Positions 46,027 through 54,307 of a stretch of DNA of 54,307 bases are shown here, piece by piece. The stretch spans positions 1 through 54,307 of the forward strand of contig JAFYQH010000030.1 of the NCBI GenBank assembly GCA_017547205.1. The letters are read 5' to 3'. Within the stretch, counting starts at the first letter, position 1, and each line of letters starts with the position of its first letter. Below the pieces are notes generated by a model. The model was not told the origin of the DNA, made no database searches, and saw only the letters and a list, made by a program, of their open reading frames with translations. The position numbers were made by a program, and so were the translations under genes. The stretch is from Bacteroidaceae bacterium (GTDB lineage: Bacteria > Bacteroidota > Bacteroidia > Bacteroidales > Bacteroidaceae).

Positions 46027-48051
46027 CTATTCCTCTAATTCATAGAAATATCCAGTAACGAGTTTCTCGGTACCTTTTGCACCAACCTGATACTCCAGTT
46101 TCTCGCAAAGGAACTTTTTGTTATGTATGATGAAAGTAGAGTTCACTTTCAGTTGCTTCTCTGAAATGAATTTTATACAGTACTTGACCTGTGTACCTAT
46201 GCTCTTCAGATGTTTGTAAACCTCGGAGTAGAACGTACGGAATTTGTACTTATGCCCGATGATAGTCCTGTATTCGGTATCGATATTCAATGCTAGGCTC
46301 TCATACGCAAATTTCTGTATGGTACCACCACTTGTATAAGTGTTTGCCTGCCACTGGTCTTTGATGTATCCAGCTGGGTAAAATAGGTAATTCTCAACTT
46401 GAGTTAATAAAGAACTTGGATAACCGTCGTTGTAATCAGTTTCGGCACGCTTGGCCATACCGCCGTCATACAGGCATATGGACATTATATCCTCCTTGGT
46501 GTCCACCTTCTCAGTCTCTCCTGATATCAATCCCGCTATATATATGTTGGTCTCATTGTCAATACCAGCAGGGTCTGTATTGTCAGCCTTAACAAGATGG
46601 AAACAACTCTTCGTTGCCGATATGCTGCCATCTGCATTATAGAACTCTACATTACCGTCATTGATTGACTTCGCCGGGCATATCTTCAACTCGATATCGA
46701 TATCCTCTTTCTCTTCCACATTGATAAGATTTGCGAACTCATCGATAGCAATAGTTCTTCCATGGTTGGTATATGTACGGCCTTGTGCATCAACGTGGTC
46801 ATAAAGCTCAATAATGTATGAGTGGCCACACACTTTGAATATTGTGCCTTTGTGCTTCAATAGCCCAGTACTTGTCTGCCCATTGCCTCTGTCTTGAGAA
46901 AGCTTTGTAACAAGATTCTGCAGCCCATTGGCAAGGTCAGCCTCATTATTGTAGGTTGTATCTATCTTGGCCGCCTCGCGGATATCATCATCAATGCGGT
47001 CATATACGTCAGTAACCTCTGCATAACCGATATTGGCATTTGCGATATCGGTTGTTTCATCAGGTTCTATGCTTACAGAATATTCCTCCAGGATATTGTC
47101 GATATACTCAATATTTTCCTTGTAATAGTCCGCTCTGGACCTTATCATAGTCCTTTTGCTACTCTCATCTATAAAGAACACGACAGCAAAAAGATTCTCT
47201 ATTTCCTCGATAAACTGCGCGACTGTCCAGTGAGGCAGAGCGCGTGCAATGGCAGAACGGTTATTCGCCGTTACAATAACCAGGTGCATAAAGAACTCAT
47301 TGTCACGTAGGCAATTCTCCTCAACAGGATAACCAAGGTTATCAAAGATACGCTCTATCATCTGCACCAAGTATGGTTGTGCCGAGAGATAGACTGTATC
47401 GATGTTGTTAATTGCGGGACATCGTTTGGAATTACCGTTGTTGTCCGTGTAGGTCTTAATTCCAAAATTGTTACAGGTTACATCGAAGTTCTCATTGACA
47501 CAGGGCAAGGCCACCCAATCGATGGGAGCCTCCTTGGTGTTCTCATTCCATAGTTTTTTGCACAGATTCTTGTATGCAGCATCTATACCAGCAGAAGATA
47601 CGTCACTGTTGAATTGCGAACGAATCTTCTCGGCCATGGTGAACATAGTAAGGTCTGAAGATGATATCCCAGCCACATCATACCAGGTGCCCAATGGAAG
47701 TTCATCGATAAAACGATTCTCATTCTTGTTGTAGAAATTGAGTTCAGAGTTTCCACCCATAAGCTGCACCTTGATGGTAGTGTCTGTAATGTTGGTAATG
47801 GTTGCAGTACCGTTCAGGATATCTACATTATCTACATTCAGTTTGGCAGAGAATGTGGTCTTCACAGCCTTTCGCTGGTCTTTGCGGTACAGGTGTCCGA
47901 AGATAGCTATATTCTCGGGGCAGAGTGCTGGGAGAGTTATGTCATAGGTGTATGAACCAGACTTTGTAAAGTAAGTGTTTTCGCGCACGAATTTTACAGC
48001 CTGTTTTTCATCAATAACGGCCTGTTTGCCGTTCAGGTATAGTGTTGTCAT
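46027..48051 (-). CDS. Tail-associated / baseplate hub-like protein
   Basis: 674 residues. N-terminal MTTLYLNGKQAVIDEKQAVKFVRENTYFTKSGSYTYDITLP and several beta-rich stretches are seen, with no membrane segment. It overlaps the tape measure stop by 4 bases, the standard place of a distal tail or hub protein. The specific role is inferred from this position. Confidence 0.65.
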   Translation of the reverse strand: MTTLYLNGKQAVIDEKQAVKFVRENTYFTKSGSYTYDITLPALCPENIAIFGHLYRKDQRKAVKTTFSAKLNVDNVDILNGTATITNITDTTIKVQLMGGNSELNFYNKNENRFIDELPLGTWYDVAGISSSDLTMFTMAEKIRSQFNSDVSSAGIDAAYKNLCKKLWNENTKEAPIDWVALPCVNENFDVTCNNFGIKTYTDNNGNSKRCPAINNIDTVYLSAQPYLVQMIERIFDNLGYPVEENCLRDNEFFMHLVIVTANNRSAIARALPHWTVAQFIEEIENLFAVVFFIDESSKRTMIRSRADYYKENIEYIDNILEEYSVSIEPDETTDIANANIGYAEVTDVYDRIDDDIREAAKIDTTYNNEADLANGLQNLVTKLSQDRGNGQTSTGLLKHKGTIFKVCGHSYIIELYDHVDAQGRTYTNHGRTIAIDEFANLINVEEKEDIDIELKICPAKSINDGNVEFYNADGSISATKSCFHLVKADNTDPAGIDNETNIYIAGLISGETEKVDTKEDIMSICLYDGGMAKRAETDYNDGYPSSLLTQVENYLFYPAGYIKDQWQANTYTSGGTIQKFAYESLALNIDTEYRTIIGHKYKFRTFYSEVYKHLKSIGTQVKYCIKFISEKQLKVNSTFIIHNKKFLCEKLEYQVGAKGTEKLVTGYFYELEE

Positions 48052-51000
48052 CTTTTAGGGTTGTTTTTGAGTCTGTTATAATCTGAATACTTCTTGTCGA
48101 AGCCACGTTCGCCATCCATCACCATAAAAGCCTCAATTCCCTCATCAAGACGTTCGCTGAGCCTCTGAATAACCTTGCTGTTACCATTTATGCTTCCAGC
48201 AACCGCAAGCAGCTCTCCGCTGTTCTGAACGCTTTCGTTTGCCGTAGTGGTTGTAGCCTTGACAACTGCACCAGTTCCAAGGGCGTGCGACACATCATTG
48301 GCCGTAATACTGCCTACTGTGTTGTTGCGCTGGGCATAATCGACAAGAGAGAAGAATGGGGACAGATAAGGATTTCTTGTCGCCTCTGCATTGGCAACAA
48401 ACTCATTGGCGTGGACAATGCCCACCTCCTCGTGATCGTTAGCCGACTTGCGTGTAAAACCACCTCCATAGAAACCAGCCTGCTGCGCCTGGTGCTGTTT
48501 TCGTATGGTTGCGATTTGAACAGCACCTGCAGCAAGTGCCATAGCAGCAGCTATCGGTCCGAGAATCCAATGTTCCTTGGAGGCTGAAGCATACGCATTG
48601 ATAGCAGCGACAGCAGTCTGAGCGATAGCACCTGCAATCTCAATTTTCTGCGCCTGCTTGTTATACTTCGTTTTTACTTTGGCTATCTCCTTCTCTTTCT
48701 TCTCCTCGAGTTGCTTTGAGCGGGTAGAGTTCTTCCCAGCTGCAGCAATCATCTTGTCGTATTTCTTCTCAATCTCCGAGACCTCTAAGTCACAACAAGC
48801 TTGCGAATATGCGGAGTACTGCTCAAGTGCAGCACCAGCTATAGCCCAGGTTGATTGGGCCACTGCACCAATCTTCTCCATACTTGAGATTGTCTTGTCG
48901 GTAGTACCCGAGACAATGGCATCAATCGATGAATACATATTGGTGAGCATATCACCATAGCCACCATCGGAGAACTTACCACCCTCGGTATATTTCTCCT
49001 GAATGGCTTTGCGCAGTTGCTGGTACTCCTCTTCTTTTACAAGTCCTGACTTGTGCATCTCATCGAGCGTGAGAAGTTCTGCTTTCATCTGCGTCTCGGC
49101 AGATGTCTTGGAATACTCTTTGCGCCATTGCTGGAGTCTCTCGGCATATTCCTTTTGCTTTCGTAGTGCTTCATCCGCTTCAGCCCGTGCTATCTGTTGC
49201 TCAATTTGGTGTGCCTCTTTCGACATTGCCTGTTCGCGGTAGAGCTGGGCTTTCCTGCGTAGGTAGTCAATGTTTATCTCAAAGAGGCGTTGGTCGCGGG
49301 CTTTCTCGTTGCCAAAAAGAATGTTATTCACATCGTAACAATCCTCAAGCACCTGTTGCTGTTCCTTTTGTTGCTGTCGCTCCAAATCTTCGATAGACAA
49401 ATTCAACAACTCACGGTTGTGTTTCTCAAGCAGTTGCCTCTTCTTGTCAAGCAGCTGGAGATAACCATCCTCATCGGTCATATTCCGCTGTTCATAAGCA
49501 GCCTTGCAGTCCTCGATATATTGCAGTTCCGCCTTTTGGAGACGTGCAACGTGTTCCTGATATGTTATCTCTCCACGCGAGTATGCAGCATCCTCAATGG
49601 TACGCTGGAGTACCCATTTCTCTTTTGCTGCTCTCTCGGCCAGTTTAATCTCCTCCTTAAGTTTTTCTTCTGTCTTGGGAATACCGCCCCCTCCAGAGCC
49701 ACCCCCGCCTTTCTTGTTACCTTTGACTTCATCAACGTATGAATTGCTCAAGTCGTTTCCATAAGTATCGAATATCATCGCCTCCTTTTCTGCGATGGCA
49801 TCAAGTTCTTTACTTAAATCCGCAAGGGTGCTTTTCTTTGAAGCCAATAATGGAGCGGTAGAAGCCCCGGTATATCCCGCCATAGTCATACCAGCAGTAC
49901 CGTAGGCATACATATTCGTTGAGGGCCCTGCAGACTCTATATTTCTTTGGCGTTCTTCAAGTCTCTCAATCTCTGCTTCAAGCTCGGCCTTTTCGATATT
50001 CAAACGCGCTTTCTCGCCACCGAGTTCGGCAAGCATATCCTTGGCTCCTTCGAGCTCATATTTCTTCTTCAGAGCTTCATTGTATTTTGTCAAGGCTTCT
50101 GCATTGGCTGTATACTGGCCTGTCGTCTCATCCAGTTTAGCATTATATCCCGGAATAATCTGATTTAGTGCCTCGATAGCCTTTTTTCTGTCCTCCAACG
50201 TAGCGTTTTCATTCTCAGCCGTTTTTATGAGTGCTTTCAGCCTTGCCTCCTCCTCGCCAACTTTCCTGTTGGCTTCCTCCCTTATCTTTCCGAGTGCTTT
50301 TTCTCCCTCGGACAATTTTTCCAAACGTCTGTTGTAGTCTATCAAAAGACCAACAACAGCAGTGATGGCCACAATGGCGATACCCCAAGGGTTGTTCATC
50401 ATTGCGGTTTTCAGTTTCTTGAGCAGTGCTAAAGATTTCTCCTGTAGGAACAGTTTCGCTTTCTCCAAGGTAATTTCTCTTTCAGTGATGAAGTTCTTTG
50501 CCTTTAGATAGCCGGTATAGAGCAGAACAGCAGAGCCTGTCGTGATGATTGTCGTCTTATACTGGCTGAATATATCGAACAGGGCATTGAGCATTTTTAT
50601 CATCATCGTTCCTGTCGATGTGAACGCGCCCATGACGGGCAGCAGCTTCTCTCCGAGAGCGACCTTTACCTCCTCGAGTTTCTTGCGCTTCTTCTCCAGT
50701 TTTGCCTCCTCGGTCTCATTCTGCACGGAGAACTCCTTAACAACCGATGTAGCCTCTTTGTACGCCTCTGTCGCAACCTCCTGTTGCTGTCGTACCATAT
50801 CGACATTGCCAGCCAATGATGCGAGAACGGCCGAAGCTCTCGCTCCATCGGTGCCCATCTCCTTGAACACAGGTGCAAGCACGTCCATATTTCCAAAGGC
50901 ATTAAGACGCTCAAGCAATGTAAGCAACGCACCATTGGTGTCGGTCTTCACCATATCGGTGAACTCCTTCACATCCATACCCACCGCCTTTGCAATCTTC

Positions 51001-52055
51001 GCAGGATCCTGGAACATCTTTGTGATGAGCTGCGATACTGCAGTCGCTGACATCTCGACAGCCTGGCCTTGGCTGTCAAGAACTGCGGCAAAGCCCATTA
51101 TCTGCGGTATGGTCATATCAGCCTGCGCGCCGACACCGGCAAGGCGCTTGGTAAAGTTGGCCAAATAAGGTGCTGCAGCTGTGCAGTTTTGCGAGAGCTC
51201 ATTGATTACTGAACCGACTGCAAGCATAGACCTCTCAGTTCCGAGAGCCTTCTCGTCACCGAAAATGCTCGTCAGCTTTGATATCTCAAGCGTTGCACCT
51301 TCGCCAAGGTCATCGAGGGCAACATTGATGATATCAGCGGCTTTTACGAAGCCCAGAACATCCTCCTTTGATGTCTTGCCAAGTCGGCCAGCTTCCTCGG
51401 CCAATTTATTGAGTTCAACGATAGATGTGCGTGTGTCAATCTTCTTGAACTCCTCGTTTAGTTCCTCAACACTCTGCCGTGTCATACCTGTGAACTTTTG
51501 CACATTGGCCATCTCCGCGTCGAGCTTAATGTAACTATCCACATTGTCACGCATAAACTCGGCCACAGAGTCTTTAACCTCAAGGACAGAGGCTGCAATC
51601 ATCGAGATGTCTCCGCCAATGTCAAGCATATCCTTCATAGAGAGTCCTGAGTCCGTCACAACCTTCTGTTCATCGGCTATCTTCTTGAGTTCAGCCTTTA
51701 CCTGTTTTAGCTTCTCGTTGTACTCTTCCCACTGCTTTGTACCTCGAGGAATTTCATTCAGCATTGATATGATGAGAGTTTTCGTTTTCTTCAAGTCCCT
51801 TTCACTCTGCTGGGAAAGGTGTTTCATTGCAGATTCAATTTGACCGACCTTTGTCAAGGCATTGTTCATCTCCTTGATAGCAGGTCGTAACTGTTTCTGC
51901 AGTTCCTGAACTTGTTTGAAATCTCCAGCATTACTTGCCTCAATGAGTTTTTTCTTGAGTTCCTCGACTTTCGATTTTACGGTTTCAAATTCCTTTTTCG
52001 CTTCCTCACCATTGACCTTGAGGTATAAACTTGCGGTATCTCTAATTTCTGACAT
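48048..52055 (-). CDS. Tail tape measure protein (TP901 family)
   Basis: 1335 residues. Long coiled coils (20-150, 690-760, 850-1100) frame a TP901-type core at about 180-420 with TGMTRQSVEELNEEFKKI, LNKLAEEAGRLGKTS and AVLDSQGQAVEMSATAVSQL. Hydrophobic segments (about 505-520, 560-580, 1180-1210) are typical of tape measures that enter the host membrane. Length sets the tail length and indicates a long non-contractile or contractile tail; no sheath gene is recognised, which favours a siphovirus-like particle. Confidence 0.92.
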   Translation of the reverse strand: MSEIRDTASLYLKVNGEEAKKEFETVKSKVEELKKKLIEASNAGDFKQVQELQKQLRPAIKEMNNALTKVGQIESAMKHLSQQSERDLKKTKTLIISMLNEIPRGTKQWEEYNEKLKQVKAELKKIADEQKVVTDSGLSMKDMLDIGGDISMIAASVLEVKDSVAEFMRDNVDSYIKLDAEMANVQKFTGMTRQSVEELNEEFKKIDTRTSIVELNKLAEEAGRLGKTSKEDVLGFVKAADIINVALDDLGEGATLEISKLTSIFGDEKALGTERSMLAVGSVINELSQNCTAAAPYLANFTKRLAGVGAQADMTIPQIMGFAAVLDSQGQAVEMSATAVSQLITKMFQDPAKIAKAVGMDVKEFTDMVKTDTNGALLTLLERLNAFGNMDVLAPVFKEMGTDGARASAVLASLAGNVDMVRQQQEVATEAYKEATSVVKEFSVQNETEEAKLEKKRKKLEEVKVALGEKLLPVMGAFTSTGTMMIKMLNALFDIFSQYKTTIITTGSAVLLYTGYLKAKNFITEREITLEKAKLFLQEKSLALLKKLKTAMMNNPWGIAIVAITAVVGLLIDYNRRLEKLSEGEKALGKIREEANRKVGEEEARLKALIKTAENENATLEDRKKAIEALNQIIPGYNAKLDETTGQYTANAEALTKYNEALKKKYELEGAKDMLAELGGEKARLNIEKAELEAEIERLEERQRNIESAGPSTNMYAYGTAGMTMAGYTGASTAPLLASKKSTLADLSKELDAIAEKEAMIFDTYGNDLSNSYVDEVKGNKKGGGGSGGGGIPKTEEKLKEEIKLAERAAKEKWVLQRTIEDAAYSRGEITYQEHVARLQKAELQYIEDCKAAYEQRNMTDEDGYLQLLDKKRQLLEKHNRELLNLSIEDLERQQQKEQQQVLEDCYDVNNILFGNEKARDQRLFEINIDYLRRKAQLYREQAMSKEAHQIEQQIARAEADEALRKQKEYAERLQQWRKEYSKTSAETQMKAELLTLDEMHKSGLVKEEEYQQLRKAIQEKYTEGGKFSDGGYGDMLTNMYSSIDAIVSGTTDKTISSMEKIGAVAQSTWAIAGAALEQYSAYSQACCDLEVSEIEKKYDKMIAAAGKNSTRSKQLEEKKEKEIAKVKTKYNKQAQKIEIAGAIAQTAVAAINAYASASKEHWILGPIAAAMALAAGAVQIATIRKQHQAQQAGFYGGGFTRKSANDHEEVGIVHANEFVANAEATRNPYLSPFFSLVDYAQRNNTVGSITANDVSHALGTGAVVKATTTTANESVQNSGELLAVAGSINGNSKVIQRLSERLDEGIEAFMVMDGERGFDKKYSDYNRLKNNPKR

Positions 52056-52076
52056 ATAAGGTAAAATTTTACCCTA

Positions 52077-52111
52077 CAAATAAAAAGCAAGAATATTGAA
52101 CGAAAAAAGAC
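52077..52111 (-). promoter_or_regulatory. Phage late promoter of the tape measure operon
   Basis: Minus strand: GTCTTTTT (52111-52104), 19 bases, TTTATTTG (52084-52077); the ATG follows 21 bases later. The GTCTTTTT element overlaps the T run of the upstream terminator. The -7 box differs by one base from TAnnTTTG. Confidence 0.65.
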
Positions 52112-52132
52112 CGAAACATCACTGTTTCGGTC
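52103..52132 (-). terminator. Rho-independent terminator upstream of the tape measure gene
   Basis: A perfect 9-bp stem (GACCGAAAC with GTTTCGGTC) around a six-base loop, followed by six T on the minus strand. It ends the transcript of the small membrane protein gene. Confidence 0.88.
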
Positions 52133-52138
52133 TCTTGG

Positions 52139-52369
52139 TTATTGATTTTTCTTTTTGTACTCCTCAACATTCTTTTCCCATTTCCTGATGAATTTCGGCT
52201 CCCATTTGAAGAAAACCGAGATAATGGCTATTGGGAACATAAGAGGCAACAACAGAAGGTACAACAGTCCCATAAGCACTGTTTTCCATTTATAGATAAT
52301 AAAGACAATCAACACACCTATAAGCCAATAGATGCCGTGTCCTGGAGCAAAAAAAGCAAGCTGTATCAT
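52139..52369 (-). CDS. Small membrane protein, unknown
   Basis: 76 residues with two hydrophobic helices (about 12-28 and 31-52) and a basic C-terminal tail (KWEKNVEEYKKKNQ). It has its own promoter-like box and terminator. Superinfection exclusion is a common role for such proteins, but nothing here proves it. Confidence 0.55.
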   Translation of the reverse strand: MIQLAFFAPGHGIYWLIGVLIVFIIYKWKTVLMGLLYLLLLPLMFPIAIISVFFKWEPKFIRKWEKNVEEYKKKNQ

Positions 52370-52389
52370 ATTGTCTGTTTTTATATCCT

Positions 52390-52397
52390 CAAAGATA
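52390..52397 (-). promoter_or_regulatory. Candidate -7 element of the small membrane protein gene
   Basis: TATCTTTG on the minus strand, 20 bases before the ATG at 52369. No clear upstream element at 19 bases. Confidence 0.4.
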
Positions 52398-52474
52398 AGG
52401 GAAGTTATTCAAATATCACCTTTATTTGCAAAATAAATCCGTGGTTTATGCAATCAACTGATTGACAGTGTAGT

Positions 52475-52771
52475 TTATTCTTCCTCGGCTGATGGCTTGT
52501 CTATGGCTATAAACTGCATATTCCAATACCATTCATAGTCGAAATAAACAGTCTTGTATCCAAGGTTTACCATAATCTCTGCGATATCGTTTATCTCAAG
52601 TTCTACCAATTCTCTAATGATTACTTTAATAGTGTGAGATGTAAACTCTACCACTCCATCAAACTCCTCCATCGGGCGGTACTGCTCAAGAAAATCGAAC
52701 AACGGAGAATAAATGGCATTGTAATTTGAACGTAATGTGGTAATCTGCTCTAAATATTTATCGTTACTCAT
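52475..52771 (-). CDS. Small acidic protein (98 residues), unknown
   Basis: Starts MSNDKYLEQITTLRSNYNAIY and ends in SAEEE; no recognised family. It overlaps the previous gene by 4 bases (ATGA), third in a compact three-gene early-type operon. Confidence 0.6.
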   Translation of the reverse strand: MSNDKYLEQITTLRSNYNAIYSPLFDFLEQYRPMEEFDGVVEFTSHTIKVIIRELVELEINDIAEIMVNLGYKTVYFDYEWYWNMQFIAIDKPSAEEE

Positions 52772-53121
52772 AATTGTACCTCCTTTCCGTTCAACATAAA
52801 ATATCGTATCGGCATATTAAGACCGTTTCTGTAAACCCCTGTTATAGTTGCAATGTAGAAGCGGACAACCTGCTGGTCGCTGTTTCCATTCACAACCACG
52901 TGTATGCAGCTCATACGGTTTGTTGTCACGGAAAACGGTTTGGTCTTTGGGTAGAGTCCATTTGCGTGCCTAACTACGCTCTTGATGGTTTCTACAAGGT
53001 CATCAAAGTCCTTGTCGCTTGTCAATAGGCAACCTTTGTAATCCTTGCAGAACTTGCATATATCCTTTGCCTTGTTGTTGATGGGTGTAAGCGTTTCCAC
53101 CTCGTGTATTAAGTAAATCAT
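52768..53121 (-). CDS. Small protein (117 residues), unknown
   Basis: Starts MIYLIHEVETLTPINNKAKD; soluble alpha/beta protein with KFCKDYKGC. No recognised family. Four-base overlaps with both neighbours show translational coupling. Confidence 0.6.
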   Translation of the reverse strand: MIYLIHEVETLTPINNKAKDICKFCKDYKGCLLTSDKDFDDLVETIKSVVRHANGLYPKTKPFSVTTNRMSCIHVVVNGNSDQQVVRFYIATITGVYRNGLNMPIRYFMLNGKEVQL

Positions 53122-53441
53122 TTGCCCACCTCCTTTCCTGCTGCAAGAGCTTCGAGAGCCTCCTTAATTGAATAGTCGCCATAATCATTGTTTGTAAACA
53201 ACATATAGCTAAGAATGACAACTGCGATGCCGAAGAGAACACACCATCCGTTGAGGAGAAACAGACCGAACACGAACATCAATGCTCCGCACAATGCGAG
53301 GCTGGAACAGAGGAACAGACCGAAGCCGTGTTCAACGATAAAATGTAACAGATTACTGCGGCGGAGCCTTGCCACCGCCTTAAGAACTTGCACCTTGCCG
53401 CCGATGGTGGCCGATGGCGCCGGGATTGAAATTGTTTTCAT
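53118..53441 (-). CDS. Small membrane protein (107 residues), unknown
   Basis: A basic N-terminus (to about residue 35) is followed by two hydrophobic helices (about 38-60 and 62-80) and a short charged tail ending AAGKEVGK. First gene of the operon, preceded by a structured leader of about 250 bases. No family recognised. Confidence 0.55.
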   Translation of the reverse strand: MKTISIPAPSATIGGKVQVLKAVARLRRSNLLHFIVEHGFGLFLCSSLALCGALMFVFGLFLLNGWCVLFGIAVVILSYMLFTNNDYGDYSIKEALEALAAGKEVGK

Positions 53442-53586
53442 ACGAAACTATGATTTTGTTGTAGCAAATGGCGAAATAAAAAACGGCCGCCATACCCGTT
53501 GCTACAACAAAATCATAGTTCACCCCGAAGGATAAAAGAAAATGTTCGGATACAGCGACCGCTATGTGGTACGCATAGTTTCGTAT
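53440..53586. repeat. Nested inverted repeats in the leader of the 53441 operon
   Basis: A perfect 22-bp inverted repeat (53446-53467 with 53499-53520) encloses 31 bases with a further 6-bp stem ATGGCG/CGCCAT. A 13-bp element (ATACGAAACTATG, 53440-53452) overlaps the left arm and recurs inverted at 53574-53586. More pairing is visible to 53660 (GGGCA/TGCCC; GGCATCGG/CCGATGCC). The left arm touches the ATG of the downstream gene, so the hairpin could block its translation. Confidence 0.75.
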
Positions 53587-53701
53587 ATGGTGCCGGCAAA
53601 AAGCCGAGGCATCGGGGCACAAAAAATGCCCGTTTCGTGACGAGCAATTAACCGATGCCCTACGGAGTGAACTAATCACTATGAAAATTGTTGTAGCACT
53701 G

Positions 53702-53732
53702 CAAATGTAGTGCTTAAATTTGAATAAACAAA
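53702..53732 (-). promoter_or_regulatory. Consensus promoter upstream of the structured leader
   Basis: Minus strand: TTTG (53732-53729), exactly 19 bases, TACATTTG (53709-53702): an ideal host-type Bacteroidota promoter. Transcription would start near 53695 and run through the inverted repeats into the three-gene operon. Confidence 0.72.
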
Positions 53733-53736
53733 TAGT

Positions 53737-54307
53737 TTAGGAATATTTTTTTATAAACTTATCCATTTGCATTTTAGAATGGTTGGTTACCCATTCTTTT
53801 TTCTTCATTTTTATGCAGAATGGTTTTATATTTTCTACTTGACCTAATTTCTCATAGCAAATACATACAAAGCGTAATGCTTGCTGATAGCCTGACCCCA
53901 ATTCAATACTTTCCAAAAATAGAGGCAACGCTTCTGAGTAATTACCAGAATCAAAAAGGCCTTTCGCCTCATAGTGCATTGCTTGTACTTTTTCAAAATG
54001 CAGACGTTCCTCTTCTCTTTTTTTATCGCATTCTGTAAAATAAACTATTTCCTTAATATCATTAAGTTCTAAAATTGAAGGATATTTGCTCGCCATTATT
54101 TCTATCTGCTTGAGAACTTCATCATGTTTTTGACACCATCTTAGAGCAAGCAGATATTTATATTCTACAAGAAGTTCATTAGGGTATTTAACCAATAGTT
54201 GTGAAAGAGGATCCAATTGTTTCTCAGGGAAAATATCAAGTTCTTTTAATTCAGGAATGCGTTCCTCTATTTCTTCTCGCACTCTAAAATCGTTGAGAAC
54301 ACGATTA
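53737..54307 (-). CDS. TPR-repeat protein, 5' end cut by the window
   Basis: The frame is open to the window edge (codons read NRVLNDF before a GTG at 54282), so the start probably lies outside. At least 189 residues are visible. They contain helical pairs such as MHYEAKGLFDSGNYSEALPLFLESIELGSGYQQAL, a tetratricopeptide repeat. It is more AT-rich than the phage structural genes. Whether it belongs to the prophage or to the host cannot be told. Confidence 0.65.
   Translation of the reverse strand, partial: NRVLNDFRVREEIEERIPELKELDIFPEKQLDPLSQLLVKYPNELLVEYKYLLALRWCQKHDEVLKQIEIMASKYPSILELNDIKEIVYFTECDKKREEERLHFEKVQAMHYEAKGLFDSGNYSEALPLFLESIELGSGYQQALRFVCICYEKLGQVENIKPFCIKMKKKEWVTNHSKMQMDKFIKKYS

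Noticed and set aside
53446-53520. An invertible promoter switch bounded by the 22-bp inverted repeat
   Set aside because: Only 31 bases lie between the arms, too short for a recombinase-driven switch, and no invertase gene is near.
53000-54307. Right prophage attachment site
   Set aside because: I found no copy of the tRNA-Thr 3' part (TTCGAGTCCCC) in this part, so the prophage end could not be placed.

Overview
The window comes from a member of the Bacteroidales. Three things point there: a GT3-type glycogen synthase next to an alpha-glucan phosphorylase, a V-type ATPase operon that carries a DUF2764 gene, and promoters of the Bacteroidota form (TTTG or TTG, 19 bases, TAnnTTTG, best seen at 17589-17618 and 53702-53732). 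I cannot name the genus from sequence alone.

Positions 1 to about 17.6 kb are chromosomal core, all read on the minus strand. From high to low coordinates they are an amidophosphoribosyltransferase, carB, a seven-gene V-ATPase operon (E, DUF2764, A, B, D, I, K), glycogen synthase, and a glycogen phosphorylase cut by the window edge. Two tandem tRNA-Thr(CGU) copies follow at 17640-17863. The first has a broken acceptor stem and the second looks usable.

From 17.9 kb to at least 53.4 kb lies a tailed-phage prophage. A tyrosine integrase sits just downstream of the second tRNA on the plus strand, and the other phage genes are on the minus strand. In transcription order these are: three small early-type genes, a small membrane protein, tape measure protein, a tail/baseplate protein, two small genes, a ClpP-like protease with a scaffold-like tail, major capsid protein, a probable tail-tube protein, terminase genes, a gene-poor structured stretch of about 850 bases, an ArdC-like cluster, a portal/connector operon, a 2189-residue tail fibre, two C-type-lectin-like tip proteins, a diversity-generating retroelement (DGR), and a holin, endolysin and unimolecular spanin. 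The right attachment site is not visible.

The main finding is the DGR. A 90-base template repeat (TR, 21823-21912) differs from the 3' end of a tip-protein gene (VR, 22486-22575) at 12 positions, and all 12 are adenines in the TR coding strand. An Avd-like gene and a DGR-type reverse transcriptase complete the cassette. The TR lies inside the reverse transcriptase reading frame, so the enzyme would carry the unmutated Asn-rich template as residues 10-39. A second finding is a phage-specific late-promoter motif on the minus strand, GTCTTTTT, 19 bases, T[A/T][C/T][T/A]TT[T/C]G. It occurs upstream of five operons (tape measure, protease/capsid, portal, tail fibre with DGR targets, and lysis), always at exactly the same internal spacing. 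Together these suggest that the phage makes its structural and tip proteins from shared late promoters, while the mutagenic avd-TR-RT unit has its own promoter behind a terminator.
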